NCBI RefSeq assembly: GCF_047496725.1
Contig: NC_132984.1
Location: forward strand, 6,507,501-6,571,500
DNA: 64,000 nt
From: Anoplolepis gracilipes
Lineage: Eukaryota; Arthropoda; Insecta; Hymenoptera; Formicidae
Reading direction: 5' to 3'
The notes below the pieces were generated by a model. It did no database searches and was not told the origin of the DNA. It saw only the letters and a list, made by a program, of their open reading frames with translations. Position numbers and translations under genes: made by a program. This document shows, one piece after another, positions 35,998 to 48,826 of the stretch. Each line of letters opens with the position of its first letter. The stretch's first letter is position 1.

Positions 35998-36700
35998 TTT
36001 GTGAAACTGAACTTGTGTAATAACATATTTTGGTTTACTTGATGTTTTCTCGATGCCTCTACAACTGAACCTATAAATTAAATATTGTCATTACATTAAT
36101 TATAATGTATATAATGTAATAAATGTGTCATATATTTGTTAAACATATGTCCTACTATTCTTAAAATAGAAGAAAGCTAATGTTACAGTTCCCATCAAAT
36201 TTTTTAAAATATTTGTTTAGATTGTATGTCTTAATTAATTTATGGAAAAAAATTATAAATGCTTTTTAAATTATACACATTCGTTAAAATTAAATATTAT
36301 AATAATAATAGTACATTAATATTAAATAAATTATATATGCATTGATTTAGAAGTTTCCATTGTTTTTTTAGATATGACTGGAGATTGATGAATTTTCAGA
36401 CATATTATATGCCTAAGGATATTTATTAATGTTATGTCAACTTAATTGGGTCAACGGTCTTAGCAAAGCTATGAATTTGTATAATAACACATTTTAGTTT
36501 ATTTGATGTTTTCTCGATACTTCCACAACTAAATCTTATAAATTAAATATTATCATTAGATTAATTATAATTTATGTAATGTAATAAATGTATTATATAT
36601 CTGTTAAACATATATCCTACTTTTTTTTAAAGAGAAGAAAACTAATGTTACAATTTACATTTTAAGTTTTAAAATATGCATTTAGGTTGTATATTTTTTT
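35998..36700. repeat. Diverged direct duplication inside Helitron
   Basis: About 35,998-36,175 and 36,470-36,640 share long near-identical runs (TTACTTGATGTTTTCTCGAT versus TTATTTGATGTTTTCTCGAT, then ATAAATTAAATATT and TGTTAAACATAT). The first copy borders a minus-strand open stretch (35,883-36,071) with AG before and GT after it, which could be another exon. Confidence 0.6.
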
Positions 36701-37230
36701 TTGTCTAAATTAATTTAATTTAATGATAAATTTGGTATATTTGATCCGGAATGAGTTAAATTTGACCATGATTGCATATTAGGATTATGATTTTAAAAGT
36801 TTGGAATTATGTTCTGTATGCTGGAACTTACTCCACTGCCAACACACGCAGAATTCTGTCTCAACTTATCATTGTAGTTACATGGTTTATTAAAATTTAT
36901 GAAACTTTGATTAATATTTGAAGGTATCTCCTGGCCTTCAAGGACGGATGGATTACTTGCATGCTTGCAAATGTATGACGTGACTATAATAATGTTATAA
37001 TCTTTAATTTCATATAAAAAATAATACAAGACATCAAAAGATTATCCTTAACAAAAATTTGAAGCTACTTAATTTATTTAATAATATTGTTACAACAATA
37101 AACTTTAAGTTATTGCTGTATATTAACAATAACATACCTCTCCTGAGTCGAGGTTAGGTGGACTCGAAGAGTGTAAAAAATTGTAACACCTACCATGCGA
37201 CGACGCAATTTCTGAGAAACGCGGCTCCAT
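36368..37230 (-). CDS. Possible three-exon gene captured by the Helitron
   Basis: Minus-strand exons can be read at 37,230-37,138 (ATG, 31 codons), 36,963-36,832 (44 codons) and 36,412-36,368 (14 codons plus TAA). Junctions are GAG|GTATGT, TTTGCAAG|CAT, GGA|GTAAGT and TCCTTAG|GCA, all phase 0, for a total of 89 residues. The product is Ser/Asn-rich (HSSSPPNLDSGE, NPSVLEGQEIPSNINQ) with no domain I recognise. It lies where the Helitron Rep domain would be expected. Intron 2 holds part of a tandem duplication. It could be a captured host fragment, a Helitron-specific exon set or chance. No evidence of expression is available from sequence alone. Confidence 0.3.
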
Positions 37231-37404
37231 CGAGACTCGCCCGCCCTGGCTTAAGTGTCGCACGCAGAGATCTCCTCGTGGAAACTCTAAGAACGAGACA
37301 CGATGCGCGAGTAGACGAGACAGCGGCGAAGTTCGTTGCCGTCCTTGGACGAGTTTAGACGTGTCTTCTTGCGCTGTTACGCATTATATTTTTTAGTATA
37401 TAGA

Positions 37405-38295
37405 TGATATAAAATAAAAAAATTTAGAATATAATATAAATTTTCTTTTACCCGTTAATAGCTATAAGACGTACATATATTCGTCAGGGCCAAAATCAAT
37501 AGAAGAAGACAGCGGCAAACACAGACGAGGCCTATATACGCCATTTTCTTCTTCTTCTACTGATTTATAGCATATAGCTCTTAGCCGGTCTACCTACTTT
37601 GTGGTTAGATTGAAATGATAAGAGAATTAAAATAATGAAAGTAAATATATGTATAAGTACGTGAAATAGTAATGGAAGAATTATAATAATTTAAAAAATA
37701 TAAAAGTTACTTACAATTAATCCAAAAAAATAACGCGTAAAAGCGCATAAGAAACACGTCCGCACTCGTCCAAGGACGGAAAACGGAAACGAACGAAAAT
37801 TCATCATTCATCCATTTCTGACAAATCGCACACCAGCGAACCGTGCGACGAAACTCACGAATCTTTCGGGCGTATAGAGCCTCTTAGGAAGAGAGTGGCA
37901 AACTCACGCAATAACGTAACCTCTCTATTTGATTTTTATATAAAATAAATACAAAGCTGCAAATATTAATATTATTTTCAGTTTTTCGTGTTTCGTGCAC
38001 ATTATAAAATGCTCAGTAAAAGCTTTAACGCCTCTATCCAATCAGAAGAAATGAAGGATTACATAATTGAGTTTGCTACTCTTTTCCTATATAAGTCTCT
38101 AACCGGTTATGTTCCAACTTCTTCGTATTTTCTAATTTTAAAACTTTCTTCTTTCTATATATTCTCTCTTCTTCTTCTTATTTATTTCTATTGTTTATTC
38201 TTCTTCTCTTCTTTAACTTTAAAGAAGTTAATTTAATAATATTTAAATATTTAATATATATACATATATATAAATATATATCAATATTATAAATT
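37405..38295. other. Non-coding stretch with an inverted Helitron-end-like block
   Basis: 37,728-37,790 read forward resembles the minus-strand 5' end of the Helitron (GCGTAA.AGCGCA, then CTCGTCCAAGGACGG). A weak hairpin pairs AGAAGAAGACAGCGG with a CTTCTTCTTCT stretch at 37,500-37,560. The 82-codon frame at 37,988 is unrecognised. Confidence 0.45.
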
Positions 38296-38362
38296 AGAGA
38301 TTAAAGTGTGAATAAATTGAATAATTTTGGCTAGTCAGGTCGTTTTAATTAACCCGTTGTTT
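38296..38362 (+). mobile_element. Penelope tail fragment
   Basis: GAGATTAAAGTGTGAATAAATT and GGCTAGTCAGGTCGTTTTAA match the ends of the Penelope tail at 22.1 kb, without its hairpin part. Confidence 0.6.
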
Positions 38363-38407
38363 ATATATCAATATTATTATCTAATATTATATTATTTGTA
38401 TCTAATA

Positions 38408-38489
38408 CTCTCCCTCCCTCTCTCCCTCCCTCCCTCTTGCCTTCCCTCTCTCCCTCCCTCTATCCCTCTCCCCCCTCCCTCCCCCCCCT

Positions 38490-38541
<52 letters not shown>

Positions 38542-38545
38542 CTTT
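38408..38545. repeat. CT/CCCT microsatellite
   Basis: Pyrimidine-only repeat of about 135 bp. Frames across it are low complexity. Confidence 0.95.
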
Positions 38546-39927
38546 TCTTATCTTTTCTTTTAACGGTTCGTGTAAAATAAATATTATTATATATCATCAC
38601 CTAAAAAAATTAATATTTTTCTTTTACACTATTTAACAATAACTGAACACACGAAACATACAACAACTATTAATTATTATAATTATTTTTACACATAATA
38701 TAATATATATTGTATATATATATACTTACTTCTTTTCATTCATCGTCACTGCTTCATCCTATTGATAAATTTGCCTTCTCTTATAAATATTTTCTACTAA
38801 ATCTTCTGTGATACGACACAATAATAATAAGCTTATAAGAAATATAAATACCGCGATCATCACAACATTTAACCTTTATCACTGTCATAAATCGACACGA
38901 TACACGAACCGTCTTTATCATAACCGCGATCAAGTCCACCTTGTACCTATATCGAATCGACCGCCAATCACGTACACGGAAAAGCGGCAACAATTACAAG
39001 CGATATAACAGGCACTTCAAGTTAGGTTACAAATGACTTTTTTTATAAAGGATTCGCTGCAGGAAAACAAGAGAAAGTCAATCTTTAGATTTTTCGCAAA
39101 ACAACAATTTTCACTTATCATCAATCATCACTCAGCTTTAATAGCTTTAATCTTATAGTTATCTAAATCTTGACACTATTTACACTTTTAAGATGAAAAA
39201 TAACGCACGTACAATTTATGTTTCGTAGATTCTGGCGTATTGAAAGATGAAACTTAACGAACAGATGCGCATCAAGATATTGTTCTAACGATAAATGCGC
39301 GCTTGCGCATATATATTTAAGATAATCACAACCACAGAGCTTATGCTAATGGAGGGGCCTTGCCTACTGTCGAACATAGGAGAATCTACTGAAGAAAGAT
39401 CGACAAAAAGAGTATTTTATCTTTCTTTCTGTAATCTCCAATTTCGGATTGTTTTCATAAGAAAAAAAAGGATAGCCTATTTAGGAGGACGACCACAGTA
39501 TAGATCTGTCATTGTTTATCATCCAATATTTCCTGCTTTCTCTGTCTTATTTCAGTACGCTAGGACTGCTCTATTAATATAACCCAGTAAACACTGTTTA
39601 TTGCAGCAATATAACGTAGAAGTAACAATAAATATAATGCAACTTATATCATATATAACTTATATATCATATGTACTATTATGTAATGTTATAGTGGTTA
39701 TTACATGTATTAAATATTACTGCAATGTAACATTGTTATCTGAATGTTATATAATTTTTTCTGTATATAATATACATATAATTTGATTACAAAACATTAT
39801 TATTATATTAATTATATTTTTATTGATGAAAATTATGTTACAATAATTTAAAGAAAAGTTTCAAAGAATTGTTTTTCGTTGAATTAAATACAGTTAATTA
39901 GATTTTAGAAAATTAAATACATATATA
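38546..39927. other. No recognised gene
   Basis: AT-rich with two short unrecognised frames (38,808-39,008 and 39,295-39,582). The second has no visible signal peptide or domain. Nothing else is seen. Confidence 0.5.
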
Positions 39928-40702
39928 CAAGGTGGGCCAAATAACCTGTGATAGGCTATTTTCTCCGGAACTATTGGAGATATAGACTTGAATTTTTTTA
40001 TATTAAATGGCACATGGGGGCTGAATACTTGGCGCATAAGAAAATTTTTTGGGGGGACTTTTAGGGAGACAAAAAGAAGGCATTTGTTCGGTATTGAGAA
40101 GGTAATTTCTTACAATCAGTATTACAATGGAAATTCTGTCACAGATTAGACGTGAAATTTGATGTCCGAAACAATCTTCGCAAACGCATTAACATGTGTT
40201 TAGAAGCTCGTGGACACCATTTTGAACATTTAATAAAGTGACTCCATGTAAATACTGTCAATTTACATTGTACATTTATTTCTCTAGTTACTCTACATTA
40301 AGCGCAAATTTGTTATTATTTGGTAAGAAATTACCTTCTCAATGCCGAACATGTTTGTAAACAAGGTTGAAATAAATTAGAGTACATCAATAAATGTATC
40401 AAATTAATAATAAATGTAAATCAAATTGAAATCTTTCAGAACTCCTTAACAGTACAAAAAAATGTTTCAAGTAAATGTTGTTAATTTGATGAAAGCTACC
40501 CGAATATTTTAAAAAATGTACCTCATTCAATTAAAAAAATAAGGGGTACTTCTTTTTGTCCCCCTAAAAGTCCCTCCAAAAAATTTTCCTATGCGCCAAG
40601 TAATCAGCCCCCATGTGCCATTTAATGTAAAAAAAAATTCAAGTCCATATCTCCAATAGTTTCAGAGAAAATAGTATATTACAGGTTATTTGGTCCACCC
40701 TG
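39928..40702 (+). mobile_element. Mariner/Tc-type internal deletion derivative
   Basis: Flanked by TA, with ends CAAGGTGGGCCAAATAACCT / GGTTATTTGGTCCACCCTG and inverted arms of about 150 bp. Internal sequence keeps the C-terminal end of a DD34D/E transposase (40,164-40,241). It is a shortened copy of an autonomous element, not a MITE of unknown source. Confidence 0.8.
40164..40241 (+). pseudogene. Transposase C-terminus (DD34D/E type)
   Basis: The last 25 codons read VRNNLRKRINMCLEARGHHF then EHLIK and a stop. This is the usual ending of insect mariner/Tc transposases (R-R-hydrophobic... G-x-H-F-E-H-L). The catalytic part is deleted. Confidence 0.7.
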
Positions 40703-43012
40703 TATATGTATATACATCTTCAATTTCTTCTTTATTTTAAATAAAAGAAATATTTTTACTTTTACATTAAAAATATTTGTTGTTAAACATTAAAATTTAT
40801 TTGCTTATTGATGTATTCACATATGAAAAAAATTAAATGTTCATTAAAAAATTAAATATCTGATAAATTTAATGTCCGTATAACGCATTTGTATAAAATG
40901 TTGTATTAATACTAAAAATGTCACGATATTATTTAATTTGTGAAATATTTATTCTTCAGTACACAAATATACAAATATGGTTTGCAGATTCTCTTTAAGA
41001 AGACTTTTACGCAAAATGTTAATGATTTAATTCAAATTTATAAATTATGTTCAAATATTGACAATTCTACTTCAAATATCGAACACCTGTGTGTTTAAAT
41101 TACGTGTATATGAATATCTTGTCCAAATAATTTTTATTCTCACTTTTCATTAAGAAACATACATTTTAAATCAATAATTATTAAATAATATTATTAAATG
41201 CATTTTGTTCAAAATAATAATTATTAAATAATAATCATAATTATTAATATCGACAAAAATAATTAATAATCTAAAATAGTCTGCTAGAAATACAAAAAAA
41301 ATTGATAGAATTGACACAAAATTTTCAGGCAATATTCTACACTTTAAAGAAGACTCTAATTACAATGACTTCAAAACGATATTGTTTTTTCTAATCAAGT
41401 ATGCATGTGTATATGTATATATTTTGATTAGTGCATCTCTTTTCCATCTTTCACGTCCAGCATATCATATATGTATAGGCTATAAGATTATATGAACAAA
41501 TTATAATAAATTTGTTCATCTATTTCAGAGATAAATTAAATCAAATTGAATTAAATCAAATTAAATCGAATTAAAAAACATAACTTGTCATTATTGTAGC
41601 ATATAATAAATGTGAGATTGAATGTATCTGATAGTAAGGAAATATTTAAATGTGATAGAAATAGGTCCATATACGTGTGTGTGATATTACCTACTTTTAA
41701 AATAAGATATATATTTAAATGATTAAAATAAAATTGATACTAATGTATGGAAAATATGTATAATTTATTTATAGCAATAATTGAAGCAGTCAGGTAAAAG
41801 ATCATAAATAAATTACTAAAGTGTTCTAATCTAATTGTCAACAATGTAGATTATATTTTATTTATTTTAATTTTCACACCTTATATAAATAAAAAATACA
41901 AGAACAATTGTATTTTTAGCAGCCTGGACGGAATTCTTTTTATGTTTACTTAATATTTACATTTAGCAAATTACATCCATTCAATGAAGAGATTTTTCTA
42001 TGTTTTATAAAAATACTTTTTAATACATAAATTCAACAAATTTGACACTATTAAATAAATGACCACTGTCAGGTTGATAGTATGTGTGTTGTTTTGTTCA
42101 CAGTATATGCAAGTAAAACTTATTTGTAAGTCATAAGTGAAAAAACTATCTTAATACAAAATAAAACTTTGCTGTGCTTAAAAACGTATTAACACTATGT
42201 AAAAAAATTATAACGAAATAAAGATCTTTTCCATACTATCAAAGATACGCACAATTCATATATAATGCAAAAAAATTAACTTCAAACAAAATATAAAAAG
42301 TAAAAAAAAGATGAAACATACACACATACACAATTGAATTTATAAAACTACTTATAAATTAACTTAGAAAATAAATTAACTGTGATAAACTAAGATTACA
42401 TTATATTTGGGACTTAAATCTTAAATGCCTTCAATACTTTTCAAAGTATACGCTGTCGAAAGCTACTGATTAAATTATCATTACAAAAATATTTTATCTC
42501 ACATTCTCCGTCAGTAGATTTATTCTTTTATTGGATGACGACATTTCTCATGGAAAATCTTCTTTCAATGGAAATTTCCGTTAACGATGACGAGATATAA
42601 TGGATACGCCCGCAAGAGGCCAAAAATGAGAAAACAAACATGCTCTCTATCATGTAAACGGATTTTCTTATTCCTTGATTGTCGGCGATTTCAAATAACA
42701 CAATGAGCATAAAATTAATCTTTATTTTAAGCAATATTTTAGAAAAATGATAAGATAATATAATGGTTAATGACAATGTACTGACCATAAGAACATATAA
42801 GACTTAATATGAGAATTTAATTTATAAAGAATAATTAAATAATATTTAATAATTATAATAATATCTAATTAATAATAAATAATTAATTAGTTTATAATTT
42901 AAATATTATATTAACAATATTGAACTATTACACTAACAACTACAATGTAAATGTAACGTAAATTTTAAAGTAAATTGTACGTTAGTTTCATTAGCATATT
43001 GTTCAGTTTAGC
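40703..43012. other. AT-rich stretch, one unrecognised frame
   Basis: Mostly non-coding. A minus-strand frame at 42,528-42,788 (86 codons) is hydrophobic at both ends (STLSLTIILSYHF; MFVFSFLASCG). A chemoreceptor exon was considered but no diagnostic motif could be matched, so its identity is left open. Confidence 0.4.
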
Positions 43013-43338
43013 ATCCCGGTAAAAAATTTTTATATATAATCAGACAAAAATGGTCGTATCTAATTATACAAATTTATATACGAAATTTGTTCATTTTATA
43101 TATATAATTATATATAATTATATATAAAATTATATATAAAATGCTGCAGGCATTGTGTGTAAGTATATAAGCTTACATATACATAATTCTAATTGTAGCT
43201 ATCAATCCATTTATATATAAATATACGTAACATTTTATACGGTGTTATCTATAATTATACATATTTTTACACAATTTTGTAAAATCCTGTATAATAATAT
43301 TCAATTCTGCATAACTGTAAGAAATTTTTTATCGGGGT
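43013..43338. mobile_element. AT-rich MITE, subfamily 2
   Basis: Inverted ends TTTAGCATCCCGGTAAAAAA and AATTTTTTATCGGGGTGCTA bound about 325 bp of AT-rich DNA with ATGGTCGTATCTAATTATAC inside. The same sequence in inverse orientation is at 54,145-54,459. Confidence 0.7.
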
Positions 43339-43510
43339 GCTAACTTGTTTAAATTAAATTTTCCGAATTGTATATGTTTTCAATTATCTAACACATATAA
43401 TATAAAATTTAACATTTTCAATAAATATATTGCTTTATGTTTCTATTTTTCTTTAATTATATTCTTTTTTATTACAAATTTATAATTTTGCAGCCCATCG
43501 AGCGATATCG

Positions 43511-43798
43511 ATGTCTGACATGAATGATTATTCCTTTTTGAATAGCTTTAGTGAATATATATGTATATTAAATGTGTATGTTGAAAGGACTCCATACGAT
43601 TCTTATGGAAATTGGGTTTCGATAAAATTGGCCGAAATTTTGCAAATAGACAGTTTATGTGATGCTGCTCGAAAGTCACATTAAGCGAGATTTCCACTAG
43701 ATTCAACTGTTTTACAAGAGTTCAAAAGTCAAAATAAAGCGTTATCTCAGTACTATTTAGAGAAAGTGGAAGAGAAGTTACAATATTTTATTGAGTAG
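43511..43798 (+). pseudogene. Unrecognised exon-like frame with one stop
   Basis: A 95-codon frame starts ATG 18 bases after a good 3' splice site (TTTTGCAG at 43,486-43,493) and ends TAG. One TAA at 43,682 interrupts it. Composition is non-repetitive (e.g. TPYDSYGNWVSIKLAEILQI; LSQYYLEKVEEKLQYF), unlike the AT-rich noise around it. The family is not recognised. It may be the last exon of a decayed gene on the plus strand. Confidence 0.35.
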
Positions 43799-43850
43799 AG
43801 CAGTCGATCATTTTTATTAATACATATTTACGTTGAAAAAAATATGTATA

Positions 43851-43895
<45 letters not shown>

Positions 43896-45524
43896 AAGGT
43901 GTTTCATTTTAATCAATACACTTGAATTTCACGAAAGGCTTCATCGAAAAATTTTTCCTACAAAGTTTTATGACGAAGACATAGAATGACATTATTAGTT
44001 TGACTTTAATAATAGTAAGATTATATGACAATTAATATAATTTTCTTTTTTTAAGTAGAACCATCCTAATTTTTTATATAAATCGATTTCTCGCAATATT
44101 CTGCCTAAAAAGTATAAAGGATATTATGACTAAAAATTGAATAGTTTACGAGATATTTTACATAAAATTATATCAAATATAAAATATTTTCTAAACTATT
44201 CAATTTCCATCATATTCTTATAACTTCTTACAAAATATTGTGAAAAATCAATTTATATAAAAAAGCGTGATTCCATTTAAAAAATTAAGTTAACTTTTAC
44301 ATTTAATCTCAACGCTTACAAGCTAAACTAATATCCCTATCTTTTTTTTCCTTTGAATTATACAACTTCTTTTTTATCCATCTTTTTTTGTACCTGCAAA
44401 AATTTATTAAGAGAAATTTGCACAATTTTTAATTTACGCAATAAAGCGCATATAAATTTTTTTTACTTATGACCTCAAGTAATAAATATCTTTATTTTTT
44501 TTTAATGGAACTACCCTAATTTTTATATATAAATCGATTTTCTGCAATATTTGGCATAAAAAGTAAAATGGCCTACAAGATTTTATATTCTAATCTTTTA
44601 TTTAATATAATTTTACATAAACTATGAAATATCTCGTACAATGTTCATTTTTCGATTATCCTTATCTCAATACTTTTATGCATAGAATAATAAGAGTAAT
44701 CAATTGGTGTAAAAAAAATATAGATATTGTTAAGGAAAAAAATAAAGCAAGAAGCAACTATATATTTTTTTTAATAATTAAATTAATAATAATGTTAGAG
44801 ATTCTGTAAAATAAATCAAAATTAGTAAAATAAATCGAAAAAGTAATGACAGATAAGAGTCAGAAACAAGCAAAAGTCATAAGCGCAAATAAAAGATTTT
44901 ATAAAAAGGTATATAATTAAATGGTTCGGTCCGTCTTTGAACTATCTTTAGTAACTGTTACAGAAAAGAAAAGGAAGAAAAAAACATTAGCTTATAAATA
45001 ATAAAATAAAGTTATATCAAGTATAAAAGAAATTAATACGCACAAATACAATATAAAAAATTACATTGTACGTTCTACTAGTTCCTGAGCAACAATACGC
45101 GACATGTTGTAAATCTTCCATCGATTTCAGTTGTTAAGGAACATCAGACAATGTTCCAAAATTGTCATAATGAAATCACAGCTAAATACATATAAAATAA
45201 AAAATGTATACGAAAACCGCAGAAAAACGGACGTAACCGTATTTTGACGTGGCATATAAAATATTTATTCATTATTCATAAATGCAATTATTAATAAACA
45301 AAGCATAAAAAACTAATGTATCCAAGTGAATGCGATTATCACATATGGTTTCTTTGAAACATTGCTTATTTCATTATTAATCGTTAAATTGAAATTCTTA
45401 TCTCTTTTGCAATCCTATAAAAAGTGAGTAATTTCAGACGAAAGTTACATTAAATTGTAGCAATAAGTACAATATAGAGTTAAAATACATATTGAATAAA
45501 TTGAAACTATTTCATCACATTATA
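43799..45524. other. AT-rich stretch with a weak inverted repeat
   Basis: CTAATTTTTTATATAAATCGATTT at about 44,067 recurs inverted near 44,250 and directly near 44,516, suggesting an old foldback element. The 61-codon frame at 44,624 has no recognised domain. Confidence 0.45.
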
Positions 45525-45695
45525 ATGTACACTAAAACAGTACTCATCTTCATTCTCGCGATCTTTTATCTAGGATAAAAATTCCATGGACATAGAATGC
45601 TAATGGAAGCCATAAATAGAGCAAGTGCATGGAGAAAAGGATTCAAAACAACCATCAACTATGATGATGATGGAAACTATTACGGAGGTTTATTT
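45525..45695 (+). pseudogene. AA15 lytic polysaccharide monooxygenase, first exon
   Basis: AA15 enzymes are secreted copper monooxygenases that cut chitin or cellulose. The exon starts at an ATG with a hydrophobic signal peptide (TVLIFILAIFYLG), followed by an in-frame TAA and then FHGHRMLMEAINRASAWRKG, which matches the mature N-terminus (copper-brace His, then the LMEPxNRxSxW pattern). It ends NYDDDGNYYGGLF at a perfect donor, GTAAGT. Changes from the family: Gly after the first His is Arg, Pro is Ala and the Cys before GG is Tyr. With the stop, this copy is dead. The matching last exon is 7.7 kb downstream. Middle exons were not found. Confidence 0.75.
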
Positions 45696-46362
45696 GTAAG
45701 TGTATATTTCTAGACGAAAAATTGAGAATTTTCTATCTTTAATTATGTAGTGTACATACGCACATTATGTCGGAATAACTTTTATATTCTACTACTTTTA
45801 TTTTTTTTAACACATTGGAAAAAAGTTCATATATAATCATATATAATTGCATACAAAATATATCCACATATGTTCAGAGAGTAAACTCTGTATACAGGAA
45901 AAATAATAAGAGTAATTAAAAAATAATTTAAAATATACGTTTCTTTATTTTTCTTATAAAAAGTAATATTAAAAAAATTTTTTACAGTTACATACATATA
46001 ATTATATACGTATATACACAACTATTTTTATATAATTATACATATATGAGTAATTTTTTTCCTATTTTTTTCAATTTTATTCTTTTCTAAAAAATAGCAA
46101 TGTTAAATTTATTTTTTTAAATTTATTTTTCAATTTTTCTTTTCTTATTACCTTTCCTACGTGTAGTGAAAAAGATTATATAAAAAAATAAAAATATATA
46201 TAGAAAAAGGGACATTTTTTTATATAATTCTATATATTTATTGTATTTGTATAATTATATATAAATTTTTATATATGCAGGGTATTTCGTAAAGGTTGGG
46301 TATATGTGCTCAGCTTCTTTTCAAAACAAACTAAAAAAGTTTCTATAAAACATATAAAATGT
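45696..46362. other. Intron-like AT-rich DNA
   Basis: Lies between the monooxygenase exon and the hAT element. A short GCAGGGTATTTCGTAAAGGT near 46,280 may be one end of an unrelated transposon. No coding sequence. Confidence 0.5.
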
Positions 46363-46973
46363 CAGGGATGGGAAGTAACGCGTTACTTGTAACATTGTTA
46401 CCGTTACAGTTACTTTTTTTCGGTAACTGTAACAGTAACGGCGTTACAAATTTTGTTTGTAACGGAAGAAGTAACTTCGTTACATTTTTCGATAACGAGT
46501 AACGAAATTAAGAGTTACTTTTATCGTTACTTCCCAGATAGCACATAGCTTTAAAAAATGATTAAAAGACAACTTAAAGACGTCTTATTATCTTTTAAAT
46601 ATCTTTAAGATATCTTTTGACCTTTCTGTGCAGTCTAGGATTTTTTTCAAATATACTTGAATATACTATACTTTTTTCGAATATAATTTTCAAATAAAAA
46701 AACATAGATATTTTTCGTTTCATGCATTTTATATAGTACATGTAACATATACTATAGATACGTGTACACGTATGCGTAAAATGGAACTGATTGATAAGAG
46801 TATTGAAACGCAGTATCACATACTTAGAAACTGTTGGCATCTCTTTCTAGTATCTGTATACTTTGTAAAAAACATTTAAGTAAATAGATAATTCAATGAT
46901 TAGTCAAGAATTTGATGTTATGAAAATTATCGTATCGTGTTAAAATTTTAAAATAAAAAAAATTGAAAAGACG

Positions 46974-48657
46974 TGTTACGTCCTGTCGGCCACGTTTTTC
47001 CTCCCACGAAATGAACAATAATCGTCCGATCGGTCACAAAAAACGGGTCGCGCAATAGAAAAGAACCGTTATTATCAAATAATGTTTAGACCTACTAAAA
47101 ACGATATCTAAATAAATACCGGAAGGGATCAATAACGAAATCCTCTAAACAACGAAACAGACAAACACAGCTGCATAATCTTAAGAAAGAAACAAATAAT
47201 GCCGTTACGTCCTGTCGGCTCCACGTTTTTCCTCCCACGAAAATGAAGCAATAATCGCCCGATTAATCATAAAAAGGATCGCGCGACGAAAAATATTTTA
47301 AAACATTGAAAACGATGTCAAAAAGAAACGACCGGAAAGGACCGATAGTGAGATCCTCTAAATGAATAAATCGACAATTACAGCTGCATAATCTTAAGAA
47401 AGAAACAAATAACGCCGCTACGCATTGTCGGCTCCACGTCTTTACCTCCTATAAAGATAAAGCAATAATTGCCCGACCAGTCATAAGAGGGCCGCGGAAC
47501 GAAAAAATGTTTTAAACATTGAAATCGATGTTCAAAGAAATGACCGAAAAGGATCGATAGCGAGATCCCCTAAATAAATAAATGGATAAAAACAGCTGCA
47601 TAATCCCAGGAGATAACCAAATGAAGAATCTCCAAATTTCCTAAGAGGCCGTACAGAGCCCACCAATCAGCAACAATCAAAAATAAGGAAAAGAAGGATC
47701 TTACCGAACCACAGCTTTTTACACGTCAAAATCTCAAAAATACTCCCGCCCAAATTGTTAACACGCCCTCAAGATTTAATATAAAAAGGGAAGACTCGCG
47801 CATTACGAACACCAACAAAATTAAAATCAGTCGATAGTACAGCGTCAGATTCATTCGGCACAGATTTTTCAGTCGTTCGCTGACTCAAGCAATTCGTTTT
47901 ACACTGCGGGAGTTCCGATTACGTCTTAAAACCTATTAGAGTCAGTGCTCAACAATGACCACCCGCCGAGCAAGACCTACAACTGGGGCCACAACTACAC
48001 CAGCAGCTAAAACGCAACCAATCTGCCTAAGTATGCCTAAAACCGTGCCGACCCGCCGATTCTCGCGAGCAAATCGAGACAATAGATCGGACGACATGAC
48101 CGTGTGCGAAATCGCGTCGTAACGTACATAACACTGTTCGCAAATCTTTATTATTATTTTTTTTCTTATTATAAACTATTGTAACACATACCAACCAGGA
48201 TAAAATCTTTAGAATCGCACTCGTTCCCCCTCTTTTCTGGTTGATGACCTCCGTACTTATGTAACACCCGCGATCCACACACACGAACACACACACACTC
48301 ATATAAATAATTTTAAGGCCGATATCAATAAGGTTATATGTATAATGGTAAGGATTAATTGAATAAATGTTAATCTAAAAATTAAATGATCGGTAAACTT
48401 ATTTAAGTCCCTCACTCTTTACAAGCGAAAGATCACACTTGGTCCCGTCCCGCGTAAAAGAGATTCGATTCTCTTACCAAAAAGGGACCACCGAGAGAGC
48501 GTTCGCATAACAGAGTAATAACGACACCCATCGTTTACCTGTTTGCTAACCTGCAGCTCGCTCGACCGAGTCACTCGTCGATAAGACTTTTGACATCGGA
48601 ACAGTTCTTGTTACGCCCTTCCTCTGACCCATCCTCTCTACGGGCCTGGACGTAACA
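46974..48657 (+). mobile_element. Family A solo LTR inside hAT element
   Basis: It begins TGTTACGTCCTGTCGG and ends GGACGTAACA, with the exact 4-bp duplication gacg at 46,970-46,973 and 48,658-48,661. The flanks match the unbroken hAT copy at 5.2 kb. The first part is triplicated: the LTR start plus U3 recurs at about 47,204 and 47,412. The TATA box is near 47,781 and a CA patch near 48,280. Confidence 0.9.
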
Positions 48658-48826
48658 GACGCGAAGAAAGCGATTTTAGCCATATATTTACCAATCTATT
48701 GAAAGTAAACTAACAATAAGAAAATTATTTTATTTACATTTACAGAATCTAAAAGTGTTTAAGAAAGCTCTTGTTTACACTTTTTTTCAAAAGTTTCTCT
48801 TATTTAAAATAATTTACCCGGTAAAA

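Larger units (their letters stand above)
31535..37404 (-). mobile_element. Helitron-like element
   Basis: The minus strand would start TCTATATACTAAAAAATATA at 37,404, preceded by A, and ends with a 21-nt GC hairpin, 8 nt and CTAG followed by T at 31,535. These are the known signatures of Helitrons (5' TC, 3' hairpin plus CTAG, insertion between A and T). A PIF1-type helicase frame lies inside on the same strand. No HUH Rep domain is found, so it is not autonomous. The 3' end is the stronger call; the 5' end rests only on the TC sequence. About 2 kb between the helicase and the 3' end is AT-rich non-coding DNA with a CT microsatellite (32,454-32,510). Confidence 0.55.

Noticed and set aside
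42528..42788. Chemoreceptor exon
   Set aside because: Hydrophobic segments only; no odorant- or gustatory-receptor motif could be matched.
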